A DNA stretch of 63,027 bases, from contig VGZZ01000011.1 of NCBI GenBank assembly GCA_016872285.1, positions 1 through 63,027 of the forward strand. The letters are read 5' to 3'. The notes under the pieces were generated by a model. That model was given only the letters and a program-made list of their open reading frames with translations. It was not told where the DNA came from and did no database searches. Shown piece after piece: positions 7,856-18,900 of the stretch (position 1 is the first letter of the stretch; every line of letters starts with the position of its first letter). The translations under genes were made by a program, and so were the position numbers. This stretch comes from SAR202 cluster bacterium. GTDB taxonomy: Bacteria; Chloroflexota; Dehalococcoidia; Lucifugimonadales; GCA-2712585.

Positions 7856-8977
7856 ATGGCCAGCTATCGAGTTATCTCGTCGGACTCACATATAATCGAG
7901 CCGCCAAACCTGTGGACGGACCGCATGGACAAGAAGAAGTGGGGCAGCCAGATACCCCACATGATTAAGGGCGGCGACGTCGACTGGTGGGAGATGGGGA
8001 AGACGAGGATGGCGACGGTAGGCGCGGTAACCCAGGCCGGGCTGCGCTTCGAGCGGCCCCAGGACATCAAGCAGGAAGGCACCTGGGACGCGGTGCGTCC
8101 CGGCGCGTACATCCCCGCCGAGCATATCAAGGACATGGACGTGGACGGGGTGTGGGGCGGGCTGGTGTACCCGTCGACAGGCCTGCCGCTATACGCCCAG
8201 GAAGACCCGGTGCTGCTGCGCGATGTGTTTGCCGCCTATAACGACTGGCTGGCGGAGTTCTGCAGCGAGTTCCCGGACCGGCTCAAGGGCATATCTATGA
8301 TAATGCTGGAGGACGGCGTTCAGGAGGGCATCGAGGAGATGCGCCGCAGCGCCGACATGGGACTGGCGGGCGTCATGATCAGTTCCTTCCCTCGCAAGGG
8401 CCAGGCTTACAACGAGCCGATGTACGAGCCTTTCTGGGCGGCGGCGGAAGAGCTGGAGATGCCAGTGGCCCTGCACGTGACCACTAATCGTCCAGGGTGG
8501 ACGCAGGTTATCAAAGACGGCAAAGCGGTGCAGACGGGCGCCGACCGGGTGCAGCACGACTACTACCCGAGGATGGACCTGTGCCACATGATCTTTTCGG
8601 GCGTCTTCGAGCGGTACCCCAACCTCAAAGCCGCCAACGTGGAGCACGAGTTGGGCTGGATACCCTTCTTCATCAAACGCATGGACAGGACATATATCGA
8701 GCGGCCCCAGGCGACGCCCCATCGATTCAAGAGTGGGGTGCTGCCCAGCGACTTTATGCGCAACAACGTGTACCACAGTTTCCAGGAGGACGAGATAGGC
8801 ATCCAGCTCCGCCATTACATCGGTGTCGACAACCTGATGTGGGGCAGCGACTACCCCCACGCCGAGTCTACCTTCCCCAAGTCGCGGGAGATACTGGAGG
8901 ACATCCTCAAGGGCGTGCCCGAGAAGGAGAAGGCCAAAATCGTCGGGGCTAACGCGGCGAAGCTGTACAAGTACTAG
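7856..8977 (+). CDS. amidohydrolase family 2 (TIM-barrel metal-dependent hydrolase)
   Basis: A 373-residue amidohydrolase_2 protein. The start is fixed by a strong AGGAGGT site ending about 5 nt before ATG 7856. The metal-binding DSH motif is at residues 10-12. Histidine-containing strands follow (LHVTTN and VEHELGW), and the C-terminal WGSDYPHAEST carries the conserved catalytic aspartate. Relatives act as decarboxylases or hydrolases on aromatic or cyclic carboxylates; the substrate here cannot be named. It is followed by a hairpin and then by two phosphotriesterase-like genes, so a shared catabolic role is plausible but unproven. Confidence 0.85.
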   Translation: MASYRVISSDSHIIEPPNLWTDRMDKKKWGSQIPHMIKGGDVDWWEMGKTRMATVGAVTQAGLRFERPQDIKQEGTWDAVRPGAYIPAEHIKDMDVDGVWGGLVYPSTGLPLYAQEDPVLLRDVFAAYNDWLAEFCSEFPDRLKGISMIMLEDGVQEGIEEMRRSADMGLAGVMISSFPRKGQAYNEPMYEPFWAAAEELEMPVALHVTTNRPGWTQVIKDGKAVQTGADRVQHDYYPRMDLCHMIFSGVFERYPNLKAANVEHELGWIPFFIKRMDRTYIERPQATPHRFKSGVLPSDFMRNNVYHSFQEDEIGIQLRHYIGVDNLMWGSDYPHAESTFPKSREILEDILKGVPEKEKAKIVGANAAKLYKY

Positions 8978-9001
8978 GCTTTAAGACCACGAGACACTAC
9001 T

Positions 9002-9037
9002 TGCGGGGCGATGGGGTGAACATCGCCCCGCAGTCTT
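9002..9037 (+). terminator. hairpin terminator or attenuator between amidohydrolase and phosphotriesterase genes
   Basis: A perfect 12-bp stem (9002-9013 with 9021-9032), GC-rich, with a 7-nt loop and followed by GTCTTTT. It ends only a few bases before the AGGAGG ribosome site of the next gene. It therefore either ends the amidohydrolase transcript or damps read-through into the next two genes. Confidence 0.65.
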
Positions 9038-9050
9038 TTAGGAGGCTGCG

Positions 9051-10103
9051 ATGACCATGACCAATCTATCTGGGAAGATACAGACGGTCCTGGGGCCGAT
9101 TGACCCCGGCAAGCTGGGCGTCACCATGACCCATGAGCATTTGCTCATCGACTTCCGGTGCGTCTTCGACGAGCCGCAGGAGTCCAGCAAGAAGGCCCTG
9201 GCCTACGCGCCGATGCAGATGGAGAACCTGGGCTGGATCCGCTACAACTGGCGCAGCAACCTGGACAACCTTTCGGTTATCGACGAGGCCACGGCCATCG
9301 CCGAGGCGCAGCTTTACGCCCGCGCCGGCGGCAATGCCATTGTGGACGCCACCAGCCGCGGCATTGGCCGCGACCCGCTGGCGCTGGCGCGCATCGCACG
9401 GGCGACGGGGCTGAACATCGTCATGGGCGCCTGCTACTATGTCGGCGTTACGCATCCTAAAGACATGGCGAAGCGGTCTGTGGAGGAGCTGGCGGAGGAG
9501 ACGGCGCGGGACGTGGTAGAGGGCGTGGGGGTTACGGGGGTAAGGGCGGGGATCATCGGCGAGATTGGCTGCTCGTGGCCGTGGCAGGAGACGGAACGGA
9601 AGGCGGTGCAGGCGGGGGCAATGGCGTCGAAACAGACCGGCGCGCCCATTCTTATCCACCCAGGGCGGCACCCGGACGCGCCCATGGAGATCATGAACGG
9701 CTTGCAGCAGTGGGGCGCGAGTCCGCCGCAGGTCATTATTTCGCACATTGAACGGACGATATACGACCTGCCGAGACTGAAGAAGCTGGCCGAGACTGGG
9801 TGCTACATCGAGTGGGACCTGTTCGGCCACGAGTGCTCCCACTATCCCTTCGCCGAGACCCACATGCCCAGCGACGCCCAACGCATCGACCAGATTGCGT
9901 GGCTGATGGAGCAGGGGTTCGAGAAGCAGATTGTGGTGGCGCAGGATATTTGCACCAAGCACCGGCTGGTGAAGTACGGCGGCCACGGCTACGCCCACAT
10001 TCTGGAGAACATTGTGCCCCGGTTCCGCCGCACAGGGCTGACGGAGGACCAGATAAACATGGTGCTGGTGGAAAACCCGCGCCGAGTTCTGACTTTCAGG
10101 TAG
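9051..10103 (+). CDS. phosphotriesterase-family hydrolase (copy 1)
   Basis: A 350-residue PTE-like (amidohydrolase superfamily) enzyme. The start follows AGGAGG by 5 nt; ATG 9057 is an alternative. The binuclear metal site is legible: H28 and H30 (THEH), H203 (LIHPG), H232 (SHIER) and D299 (AQDIC). At the bridging position it has Glu171 (GEIGCSWPW) rather than a carbamylated Lys, as in the E. coli Php subgroup. That subgroup assignment is inference. Substrate unknown: an ester, lactone or phosphoester. It is paired with a clearly related second copy 7 nt downstream. Confidence 0.87.
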   Translation: MTMTNLSGKIQTVLGPIDPGKLGVTMTHEHLLIDFRCVFDEPQESSKKALAYAPMQMENLGWIRYNWRSNLDNLSVIDEATAIAEAQLYARAGGNAIVDATSRGIGRDPLALARIARATGLNIVMGACYYVGVTHPKDMAKRSVEELAEETARDVVEGVGVTGVRAGIIGEIGCSWPWQETERKAVQAGAMASKQTGAPILIHPGRHPDAPMEIMNGLQQWGASPPQVIISHIERTIYDLPRLKKLAETGCYIEWDLFGHECSHYPFAETHMPSDAQRIDQIAWLMEQGFEKQIVVAQDICTKHRLVKYGGHGYAHILENIVPRFRRTGLTEDQINMVLVENPRRVLTFR

Positions 10104-10110
10104 GCTGGAC

Positions 10111-11160
10111 ATGGCATCACGCAAAGGCAAAATCCAGACCGTCCTCGGCCCCGTAGAGCCGTTACAGCTAGGCATCACTCTTACCCACGAACATCTGCTG
10201 GTGGACTTCCGGTACAGCTTCGTCGAGCCGGAGGACACGGCCCGGAAGGCTATGGCCCACGCGCCGCTGTCCATGGAGAACATTGGCTGGGTGCGGTACA
10301 ACTGGTCGTCGAACATGTACAACACGCTATTAGATGACGAGCCGCTGGCGGCGAGGGAGTTGGGGTATTTTAAGGCGCGGGGCGGGCGAAGCGTGGTGGA
10401 TGCGACGAGCGTCGGGATTAAGCGGAACCCTGGCGGGCTGGCGCGGGTCGCTAAAAACACGGGGCTAAATATAATCATGGGCGCGGGTTATTACCTCGCG
10501 CCGACGCATCCCAAAGACATGGCGTCGCGGACGGTGGAATCGCTGGCGGCGGAGACAGAGCGGGATGTGCTGGAGGGAGTGGACGGCACCGGGGTTAAGG
10601 CGGGGGTTATCGGCGAGGTTGGATGCTCGTGGCCGTGGCATGATAACGAGAGGAAGGCGCTGCGGGCGGCGGCCGCGGCGTCGAAACGGACCGGCGCGCC
10701 GCTGATGGTGCACGTGGGGCGGAATGAGGCGGCGCCCTTTGAAATCGCCGCCGAGCTGGAGAAGGCGAGGATGGACCTGTCGCACACGATTTTGTGCCAT
10801 ATCGACCGCACGGTGTTCGACAAGCGAAAGCTGGTGGAACTGGCGAGGACGGGAGCATATCTGGAGTTCGACCTGTTTGGGCATGAGGTATCGGGCTACC
10901 CGTTCACGCCGGACAAGTTTATGCCCAGCGACGGCGACAGGGTGGAGCGGGTGAAGCACCTGCTGGATGCGGGGTTTGCGGGACAGGTGCTGCTGGCGCA
11001 GGACATCTGCTACAAGCACCGGCTGGTGAAGTACGGGGGACACGGGTACGCGCATATTTTGGAGAACGTGGCGCCGAGAATGAGAAACGCAGGGGTCGGC
11101 CAGCCTGAAATCGATACAATGCTGGTAGAGAACCCGGCCAGGGCACTGGCCTTTCGCTAA
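10111..11160 (+). CDS. phosphotriesterase-family hydrolase (copy 2)
   Basis: A 349-residue tandem paralogue of the preceding gene, sharing long identical stretches (KHRLVKYGGHGYAHILEN, GCSWPW, HPKDMA). The same metal ligands are present: H26, H28, E169, H201, H230 and D298. The 7-nt gap to copy 1 indicates co-transcription. Differences cluster in the N-terminal and substrate-loop regions, so the two may act on different substrates or form a hetero-oligomer; neither can be shown from sequence. Confidence 0.87.
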   Translation: MASRKGKIQTVLGPVEPLQLGITLTHEHLLVDFRYSFVEPEDTARKAMAHAPLSMENIGWVRYNWSSNMYNTLLDDEPLAARELGYFKARGGRSVVDATSVGIKRNPGGLARVAKNTGLNIIMGAGYYLAPTHPKDMASRTVESLAAETERDVLEGVDGTGVKAGVIGEVGCSWPWHDNERKALRAAAAASKRTGAPLMVHVGRNEAAPFEIAAELEKARMDLSHTILCHIDRTVFDKRKLVELARTGAYLEFDLFGHEVSGYPFTPDKFMPSDGDRVERVKHLLDAGFAGQVLLAQDICYKHRLVKYGGHGYAHILENVAPRMRNAGVGQPEIDTMLVENPARALAFR

Positions 11161-11226
11161 GCTGCTCTGTTCTCTATACTGGCTAGCCACTAGTCAACGC
11201 GAAAACAAAACGCTCCCGGAGGTCCC

Positions 11227-11826
11227 TTGGAGAAGCCAGCCGTTACCCAGTACCCCGTCAGCAGCTTCATCGCGAGGCGGTGGAGCCCGCGAGCTTTTGA
11301 CGGCAAGCGCCCGCTGGATAAGAAGACCGTCGGCACGCTCTTCGAGGCGTGCCGGTGGGCGCCGTCCTTTGGAAACCTTCAGCCGTGGCGGTTTGTCGTC
11401 GGGCTGAACTTCGACGACACGCACAAGGCTATCTTCGAGACGCTGACCGACGCCAACAAGCGGTGGTGCAAAAACGCGCCGATGCTGTTTATATCTGTGA
11501 CGCGCCTCACCAAGCCTTCCGACAATACGCCATACAGCCACCCGCAACATGACCTGGGCCTTGGACTGGAAAACCTGTTCTTGCAAGCCGTGGACCTGGG
11601 CCTGTGCTGTCACCTCATGGCGGGCTTCTCCGTCGATAAGGCACGGGAGGCCTTTGGCATCCCCGAAGGCTTTCAGCCGATGACGGCAGGTGCGGTGGGT
11701 TATCCAGGGCGGCTGGAGGATATGCCGGAAGACTTGCAGAAGCGGGAGATGAACCCTAGAGAGAGAAACCCGCTTAACGCTTTTGTGTTCAGCAGACGGT
11801 GGGAGCAGCCTCTGAACCTTGGTTAG
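11227..11826 (+). CDS. nitroreductase family protein
   Basis: A 199-residue FMN-dependent nitroreductase-fold protein. It has the N-terminal RRWSPRAFDGKRP motif and ACRWAPSFGNLQPWRFVV, which line the FMN phosphate site. It starts at TTG 11227, chosen because GGAGG lies 4 nt upstream and no in-frame ATG or GTG is nearby. It follows the two phosphotriesterase-like genes on the same strand with a gap of about 66 nt. The natural substrate (nitro compound, quinone, enone) cannot be inferred. Confidence 0.85.
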   Translation: MEKPAVTQYPVSSFIARRWSPRAFDGKRPLDKKTVGTLFEACRWAPSFGNLQPWRFVVGLNFDDTHKAIFETLTDANKRWCKNAPMLFISVTRLTKPSDNTPYSHPQHDLGLGLENLFLQAVDLGLCCHLMAGFSVDKAREAFGIPEGFQPMTAGAVGYPGRLEDMPEDLQKREMNPRERNPLNAFVFSRRWEQPLNLG

Positions 11827-11843
11827 TGCATGACTGGTCCGTC

Positions 11844-12596
11844 CTAATTTTGTGGCGCCGATGCGGGGTTGTTAGCGCGGAGCCTCTTTTCGGCGCGGCG
11901 GGCGGCGGGTTCCATACGGAGGGGCCTGGGGAGGGCGCGGCAGGCGACGCGGGCGAGGGATATGTAGGACCGGAAGGCGGCCCTGACAGGCGGGTTCCAC
12001 TTGAAGCCGTAGGCGTCGCGCAGCTTCGGGGGGAGGAAGCCTGCGGCGAGGACGTATATGGAGGGCGCAGCCAGCCAGGAGTACCAGCGGGCGGATAGCA
12101 GCGACCTGGCGAGAAGGCGGGATGTGGGGGATACGGTGATGACATCGCTCAATAACATATCCTGCACCCACGCCTGGAGGTCCGGCAGGGTTGGCGGCAG
12201 GTCTTGCTCGTCGATGCTGAAGAGCTGGGCCAGCAGCTTGCTTTCCTGATAGCAGCGCTCCCACTGCTGACGGGTGAGGTCCGGGAGTAAGGCGCGGTAG
12301 CCCAGGATGGCGGAGTCCACCAGGGTGGCATAGACCCAAAGCATGAGTTTCGGGTCGGCGGCGGAATAGCTGAGTTGTAGGTCTGAAGCAGCGCCGTTAC
12401 TGTTGACTCTTGAGTGGACGGCATGAAGCCTCATGGCTGCATTAATGGCGGTCCGGGCATAGCCAAAGACCAGTTCGTTGGCGGTGCGGTGGGTGTTGAG
12501 AAAACGCTGCAGGGGCTTACGCCGGAACTGGCTGAAGTCGGCCACGCCCTGGGCGATTTTTGGGTGGGCGATTTGCATTAGCGCGGCCCTGACCAT
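11844..12596 (-). CDS. MpaB-type oxygenase/DUF2236 protein (start uncertain)
   Basis: A DUF2236 (ER-bound oxygenase MpaB/latex-clearing-protein-like) domain, recognised from ALMQIAHPKIAQGVADFSQF and HRTANELVFGYARTAI. The first ATG is at 12596, but the same frame is open upstream to a TGA at 12746. It encodes the expected N-terminal family motif GPQSVLWRVSSEAVINL there. No ATG, GTG or TTG occurs in that upstream stretch. Either a CTG codon is used, for example at 12737, or the 5' end has been damaged. Known relatives are haem- or metal-dependent oxygenases; substrate unknown. It converges with the nitroreductase gene, with a 17-nt gap. Confidence 0.78.
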   Translation of the reverse strand: MVRAALMQIAHPKIAQGVADFSQFRRKPLQRFLNTHRTANELVFGYARTAINAAMRLHAVHSRVNSNGAASDLQLSYSAADPKLMLWVYATLVDSAILGYRALLPDLTRQQWERCYQESKLLAQLFSIDEQDLPPTLPDLQAWVQDMLLSDVITVSPTSRLLARSLLSARWYSWLAAPSIYVLAAGFLPPKLRDAYGFKWNPPVRAAFRSYISLARVACRALPRPLRMEPAARRAEKRLRANNPASAPQN

Positions 12597-12832
12597 GGAC
12601 AGGTTAATGACGGCCTCACTGCTGACGCGCCAGAGAACGCTTTGGGGGCCGAAGAAGCCCGCCGACGGGTCAGCGTGCCGGCGGGATAGGTCCTCCAGAA
12701 AGCTTTGGAATTCGGCAGTGGTGCTATAACGAGTCAGCGCGGTTCACCCCACATCCCGCAGGACTGAAGGGAAGTCCTGAGGTCTTAAAGATAGCTTAAC
12801 CCCAGGAGTGAAGGCTATCAAATTGGCGGCCT

Positions 12833-12873
12833 AAAAATAAGGGAGTCCCCCATTTACCGAGGGACTCCCTTAT
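12833..12873 (-). terminator. rho-independent terminator of the large PKD protein gene
   Basis: Read on the minus strand, a 13-bp stem (12861-12873 with 12837-12849) with an 11-nt loop is followed by a TTTTT run (12837-12833). It lies 36 nt after the stop of the 2348-residue protein gene. Confidence 0.85.
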
Positions 12874-12908
12874 CTGTGCTATCTAGCTACGTGTGGTCGG
12901 AGTCTGGC

Positions 12909-15900
12909 CTACTTATGGATTTGGACGTTGCCGCCGGTGAGCTTGCCGTCGCCGTTAAGCAGCACGCCTTCTACCCACATCTTGAACACGTCGTTCTTGC
13001 CAGGCTCGCCATTGTCTTCGACATAGGCCACGAAGGTCCTTCCATCAGTAAGGACGCCCGCGAACCAACCCTTGGTGTTGTTGTCGTAGACGGCAATGTG
13101 AGTCAGGGTGTGGGCGTGGAGGTTATCGGAGCCGTTGTGGTACTGAAGCTCGCCCTTAACCGTCCCATTCTTGTCGGACTGGACGTTGAACCCGCCGCGG
13201 CCGTTATTACCGAACCTCAACACGCCGGCGGTGATCTTGCCCGTGCCGCTTAGGAAGTCTACGACAAGGCTGTCGCAGTGACTGCCTGTGTCATCGTCGG
13301 TGACGCAGATGGTGACGGTCCTAGGGCCTGTCACAACGTACAGGTGACTGCCGGTGATGGGCACGCCGGCGGTGGAGTTGCCCGTACCTACCGGCGAGCC
13401 ATCACCCCAGTCGATGCTGTAGGTCCAAGTGTCCTGAGTGCCGATGTCAGTGAAGCTGGCGCTAACGTTGAGAGGCGTTCCGATGAGGACATTCTGGTCC
13501 GCGCCAGCGTTGACTACGGGGGAGACGTTCTTAACGGTGACACTGGTGGAGGCTGAACCTGTGCCGGTGTCGTCGTCAGTGACGGTGACGTTCACGGCAT
13601 ACACGTCGGAGGCAGTACCGGTGGGATTGTCGTCCAGGTACTGGTGGCTGGCGCTGTAGGTCAGTACGCCGGCGGGCAGAGTTAGGGTGGTAGAACCCTC
13701 GCCCGCGCCCCAGCTTATGACCACGATGTGAGCGTCCAGAGTGCCGGCGTCGGTGACGGCGCCGCTGACGGTGACGCTGCCGTTCTCGTTAATAGTGAAG
13801 GGGCCGTTTACCGTGACCTGCGGGGCCACGTTGTTAACGGTGACACTGGTGGAGGCTGAACCTGTACCGGTGTCGTCGTCAGTGACGGTAACGCTGATGG
13901 TATGGGTGTCTGAAGGTGTGCCGTTGCCGGGCGACGCCCCGTCGTCCAGGTACTGGTGGGTGACGCCGCTGAAGGAGAGGACGCCCGCGCTAAGGGTGAG
14001 GGTGGTGTTGGCGGAGCCGTCACCCCAATTGATAACGACGGTATGGGTGTCTTCCACGCCGGGGTCGGTGAAGGAACCGGACAATGTGACACTGTCGTTC
14101 TCGTTTATGGAGGCGGGACTGACGTTCAGGCTCACGTTGGCCGGGGCCACGTTGCTCACAGTGATGGCGACAGCCTCAGTGTCTGAGCCTGTATCGTCGT
14201 CAGCCACGGTCACGGTTATGGTGTAGAGGTCGGAGGGGGTGCCCGTCGGGTTGTCGTCGGGGTAGGAGTGGGCGGCGGAGAAGGACCGAGCGCCCAAAGC
14301 CAGGGTCATGGTCTGGCTTTTGCCGTCGCCCCAGTCTATGGTCACAGTGTGGATGTCCTGAGTGCCGGGATCGCTGAAGCTGACGTTCAGGGTGGTGGAC
14401 TGCCCTTCATTGATGTTAGCAGCGGTCAAGCTAGTGATGGATGGAGCCACGTTGTTGACGGTGACGGTGGCGCCGGCGCTGGCCAAACCGGTGTCATCGT
14501 CGCTGACCGTGACGCCGACGTTGTAGACGTCCGAAGCTGTGCCAGTGGGATTGTCGTCCAGGTACTGGTGGCTGGCGCTGAAGGTGGTCTGGCCGGCGGC
14601 CAGGTTGAGGGTGGTGGAGCCCTGGCCGAGGCCCCAGTTGATGACTACGGTAAAGGTGTCCGGAAGGCCAGGGTCAGTGAAGGAGCCATTCAAGGTGACG
14701 GAGCCGTTCTCGTCTATGCTGGCACCGTTCAGGGTAATGTTGGTAATGGTGGGCGCCACGTTATTTATGTGGACGTTGCCGGAGGAGACGGCGCAGCCGC
14801 CGAAGCCGTCGCAGACGCGGAGCTTGATGGGCTGGTCGTCGGGGCCGTCGCGGCCGGCGGCGGAGAAGACGGGGTTCTGGCCCGGAGTCTCGAAGACGCC
14901 GTCGTTGTCCAGGTCCCAAATGTAGGTCACGGGGTTGCCGTCAGGGTCGCCGTCCTGGCCGTTGAGGGCTACGGAGCCGCCCTCGTCAACGAAGTAGAAG
15001 CCTGCGATGGACTTGGGCGGGCGGTTGATGATGAAGTCGACGGCGGAATCCTCATCGCAGGCCACGAAGATGTCGAAGAAGCTGGGGCCGACGATGTTGG
15101 TCCCGGGAGGCAACACAACCTCGACGCGGTAGTCGCCGACGAAAACGTCGAAGAAGCTGAAGCTGCCGCCGGCGGAGGTGGTGTTGTCCACAATGGTGTT
15201 GTCAATCAAGGAGCGCAGGTTGATCTGTACGGGGAATGGGAAGGGCGCGCCGCCGGAGGTGGAGACCGTGCCACTGATGGAGCCGTAGCCTGCAGTGGCG
15301 GGGGTCAGGTAGATGGCTGCGTCGGACAGGCCGACGGTCTGCAGCCGGTAGTGGACACCGCCGCCGGAAGGCGTGAAGGTATTGGAGTTAATACGCAGGT
15401 TCCACTGGCCTGTGGAGGAAGCGGCGGGGCTGATGGTCTGGTCGATGCCTGGGGGCACCGGCGCGGTCAGGATGTGGGATGTAGAGGCCGCGCCTACAGG
15501 AGTGAAGAACTGGGTATCAACCGTGGCGGTGCCGGGGGAGGGCGGCGTGGGCACGTCGGTGCTGAACCAGCGCACACCCAGGGTCTCGGAACCGTTGACG
15601 TTGAAGAACCAGCGCACCGGAGCGTCGGCCTCAATGCTGGCCCAGGTGGGACTGTTTATGGCCGCCTGGCTGGCGCCATCTATGACAGCGCGCCAGTGGG
15701 GCTGAGTGCTGGGAGTGCTGGGAGTAGTGACCTTGATGCGGTATATACGTTCGGCCACAGTAGCGATGGAATCAGTGGCGCTAACCTCGGTGCCCGCTGC
15801 TGTCCCGGCGGGGTAGGAGGCGTTGAGGGTGGCCACCAAGCCGTTGGTGGTGGTGTCGTACACCTGGGCCACCAGGTTTTCCGGGTTCATGTTGTTGACG

Positions 15901-18900
15901 GAGTGCGCGTAGACCGTGAGGTCTACACTGGCGCCGGAGGCCTTGAAGAAGAGGTGCTCAGCGCCGTTGGACTGGGTGTTCATGAAAAGGGGCGTGCAGA
16001 TGCAGCCTTCGGGGCCGTCATAGTCGATGGAGAAGTCGGGAGTAGGCGGCAGGTTGACCTGGACGATGGTGCTGTGGAGGGTGGAGCCGCCGTCCTTGTC
16101 GATGATTCTGCCCTTGACGGTGTGGCTGCCGGCGTCGTTGAACCAGCAGTCGGTGCTCATGTTGGTGCCGCTGCCAGCGTAGGTGGCGCCCAAGAGGTCG
16201 CCGCCGTTACAGTCGAAGGCGAAGTGTAGCCCCGCGGCAATGTCTCGCGATGAGGGGTCAAACTGAGGACCGAAGTTGATGGTGGTGGAGGAGCCCTCGG
16301 TTATGGGCCCGCTGTTGGAGAGGCTGGAGGTGGGGGCCACGTTGTTGACGGTGACCTCGACGGTGTCGCATCCCTGCGCGCCGTCCTTGTCAGTGACGCA
16401 GACATTGACATTGTAGATGCCGTTGTCGTTGTACTGGTGGCTCAGAGTGAAGGACTTGTTGGCCTGGTTGATGGGCAGAGGCTGTGTGCCGGTGCCGTCG
16501 CCGTAGTTGACGGTGCCGGTCCAGGGTGAATCGGCGCCGGGGTCGGTGAAGGAGCCACCGAAGGGGCCATCGAATTCGACGACGTATCCAGTGAAGAAAT
16601 ACCCGCTGCCTGGCACGTCGTTCCATTTGCCGGTAGGCGAACCTACTCCGAAGAAGTGGATGGCGCCGCCGGCGCTCATTCCGTCGCCGTTGGGTTCGCC
16701 AGCGTTCCAGTTGGTGTAGACAAAAGGCTCGCCGGTGACCCAGCCAAACCCGGAGCCAACCCAGGTGCCGCCGATCCAGTAGCCGTGGGCGAAGGGCACG
16801 CCGAAGGTGGCTGGAGGCAGGTTAGCGTTCAGGAAGCTCTGCTCAGCGCCGGAGGTGATGGTTACCAGGTGACCGGCGGAGCCGCCGCAGATGAGAGCCT
16901 GGGCCGCGGCATGGGCGCTGGGCCATGTGAGGCCGCCAGGGACGGATACCGATAGGTAGCGATGGCTGGTACTGGGGTCGGTGACTGCGCCGGCGCATGA
17001 GGGGGCATTGGTGTAGGTCTGCCCTTCATTGATAGTGGCGTCAGGCCCGGCGTTAACCACAGGCGCCACGTTGTTGACGTGGACTGGGACGCTGTTCTGA
17101 GACCCGTACACACCCAGGATGCCAATTCCGTTGTGGAAGGCGATGACCTGGGAGGATGGGCCAGCGTTGCCGGTCAAGAAAACTGAGCTGCCGTTGTTAA
17201 AGTAGAGCTGCGTTAGGCCGCTGGCCAATACGTGGGTGGAATTGACCGGCGTGACGCAGCAGATTCCGTTGTAGCCGCTGGTCTGGAATTGCAGGCCAAA
17301 GGCGCCAAGGAAGGTATTCCAAATGGCAGCCTCGCCGCCAGCACCGCCGCAGCAGCCCGTGCCTCCCCCCAGGTAAACGTTGCCGCCAGCGTTGACGTAG
17401 TCAATTAACACCTGCTGGTTGGGCGAGCCGGGGTGGGGCCAGGCGGCTAGGAAGACGCCGTCGTATTGCTGAAGCGTGGCGAGGGTGAAGGGCAGTCCGG
17501 TGTTTACGGTCCAGGTATGGCCCGCACCAGTCATGGTATTCGCCAGCTGAGGCCCTACCAAGCCGAAGTTGTTGGAATAGACCAGGAAGTTGCCCGTCCC
17601 GCCGCCGGTAAACCAGCTGGCTATGTTCTTGGCGAAGACGCCGGCTGCTCCGGGTATGGCGTTGAAGCCCTGCTCGGCAATAGTCCACTCGTCATGGTTG
17701 ACCACGATGTGACCGCCGCCGCCCGCCGAGGAGCCGCCATCCTTGTCGGTCACTGTGACGCTCACCGTGTAGGGAGCGTTGCCGGGCTTGTTATCGACGT
17801 AGGTGTGATTTGCGCTGAAAGTGAGGACGCCGGGAGCTAGGTTCAGGACGGTGTTGGGAGAGCCATCGTCCCAATTAATGATGACGGTGTGTTTGTCTGG
17901 GGCTCCCGGGTCTGAGAAGGAGCCGTTCAGTGTGGTGGATTGACCCTCATTGATAGTGTTAGGCGTCGCCGTCAGACTGGTTATGATGGGCGCCACGTTG
18001 TTGACGTTGAGCTGGAAGGTGGTGCTTCTGGTGATAACGCCGTCAAAAACGTTGATAGTCACCACCTGGGTCTGAATGGGGCCGTCAGTGGTGTTGAAAG
18101 ACCAGCTCCAGGCGCCCGGGCCGGTCTTGGTAACCGTGCCGATGGACGCGCTCAGGGTTAGCTGGGCGTCGGTGTTGTCTACGTCAGCGTAGGTGCCGCT
18201 GTTGTTGGCGGTCTGGCCCTCGTTAACAGTCACCGAGGCGCTGTTGCGGTTAATGGTGGGCGGGTCGTTCACGGCGTCGACCGTAATAGTCGCCGTAGCC
18301 ACGTTGGATGTGGCGCCCTTGTTGTCAGTGGCCTTGTATGTATAGGACGCCGGCCCGTTGTAGTTGAGACCAGGCGTCACGTTCCAGCTATTTCCGCCGG
18401 GAATGACCACTGGGCTGACGCTCACCAGGTTGAGAGATACGATCTCTATCTGTATTGGATCGCCATTCGGGTCAGTGCATGGAGGAGTGCGGGATACGGT
18501 GGCGTCCTCGCTCATGCTGAAGGCGTCGTTGTTGCAGGTGGGTGGTGTGTTGGTTAGCACATGGACGTGGAACTGGGTGAAGGCGGCGGTGCCGTTGGAC
18601 GCGTTCGTGGCCGTGATAGTCACGTCGTAGTCAAAGGGCGGGCTGGTGGTCGGCTTGCTCCACGACCACGTGCCGTTGTTGGTGCCGGTCTTGGTGACAG
18701 ATCCCACCGAGGCAGTGATGCCCACGTTCGCCCCCGCCCCGCCATCGCTATAGGTACCGGTGTTGGTCGCCGCTGCCGGCTGATTCACGGTTACCGAAGC
18801 GTTGTCTGCCGCGACGGTCGGGAAGAGGATCGCCTCGGAGTTCGTCTCCAGACGGAACATCCCTCCGGACTGCCCACCGCCGTCGAAGACGATGAAATCG

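Noticed and set aside
9066-10478. 470-residue minus-strand frame
   Set aside because: Antisense to both phosphotriesterase-like genes, whose metal motifs prove the plus strand.
14268-16229. 653-residue plus-strand frame
   Set aside because: Antisense of the PKD-repeat gene; Gly/Val/Asp-rich without any fold signature.
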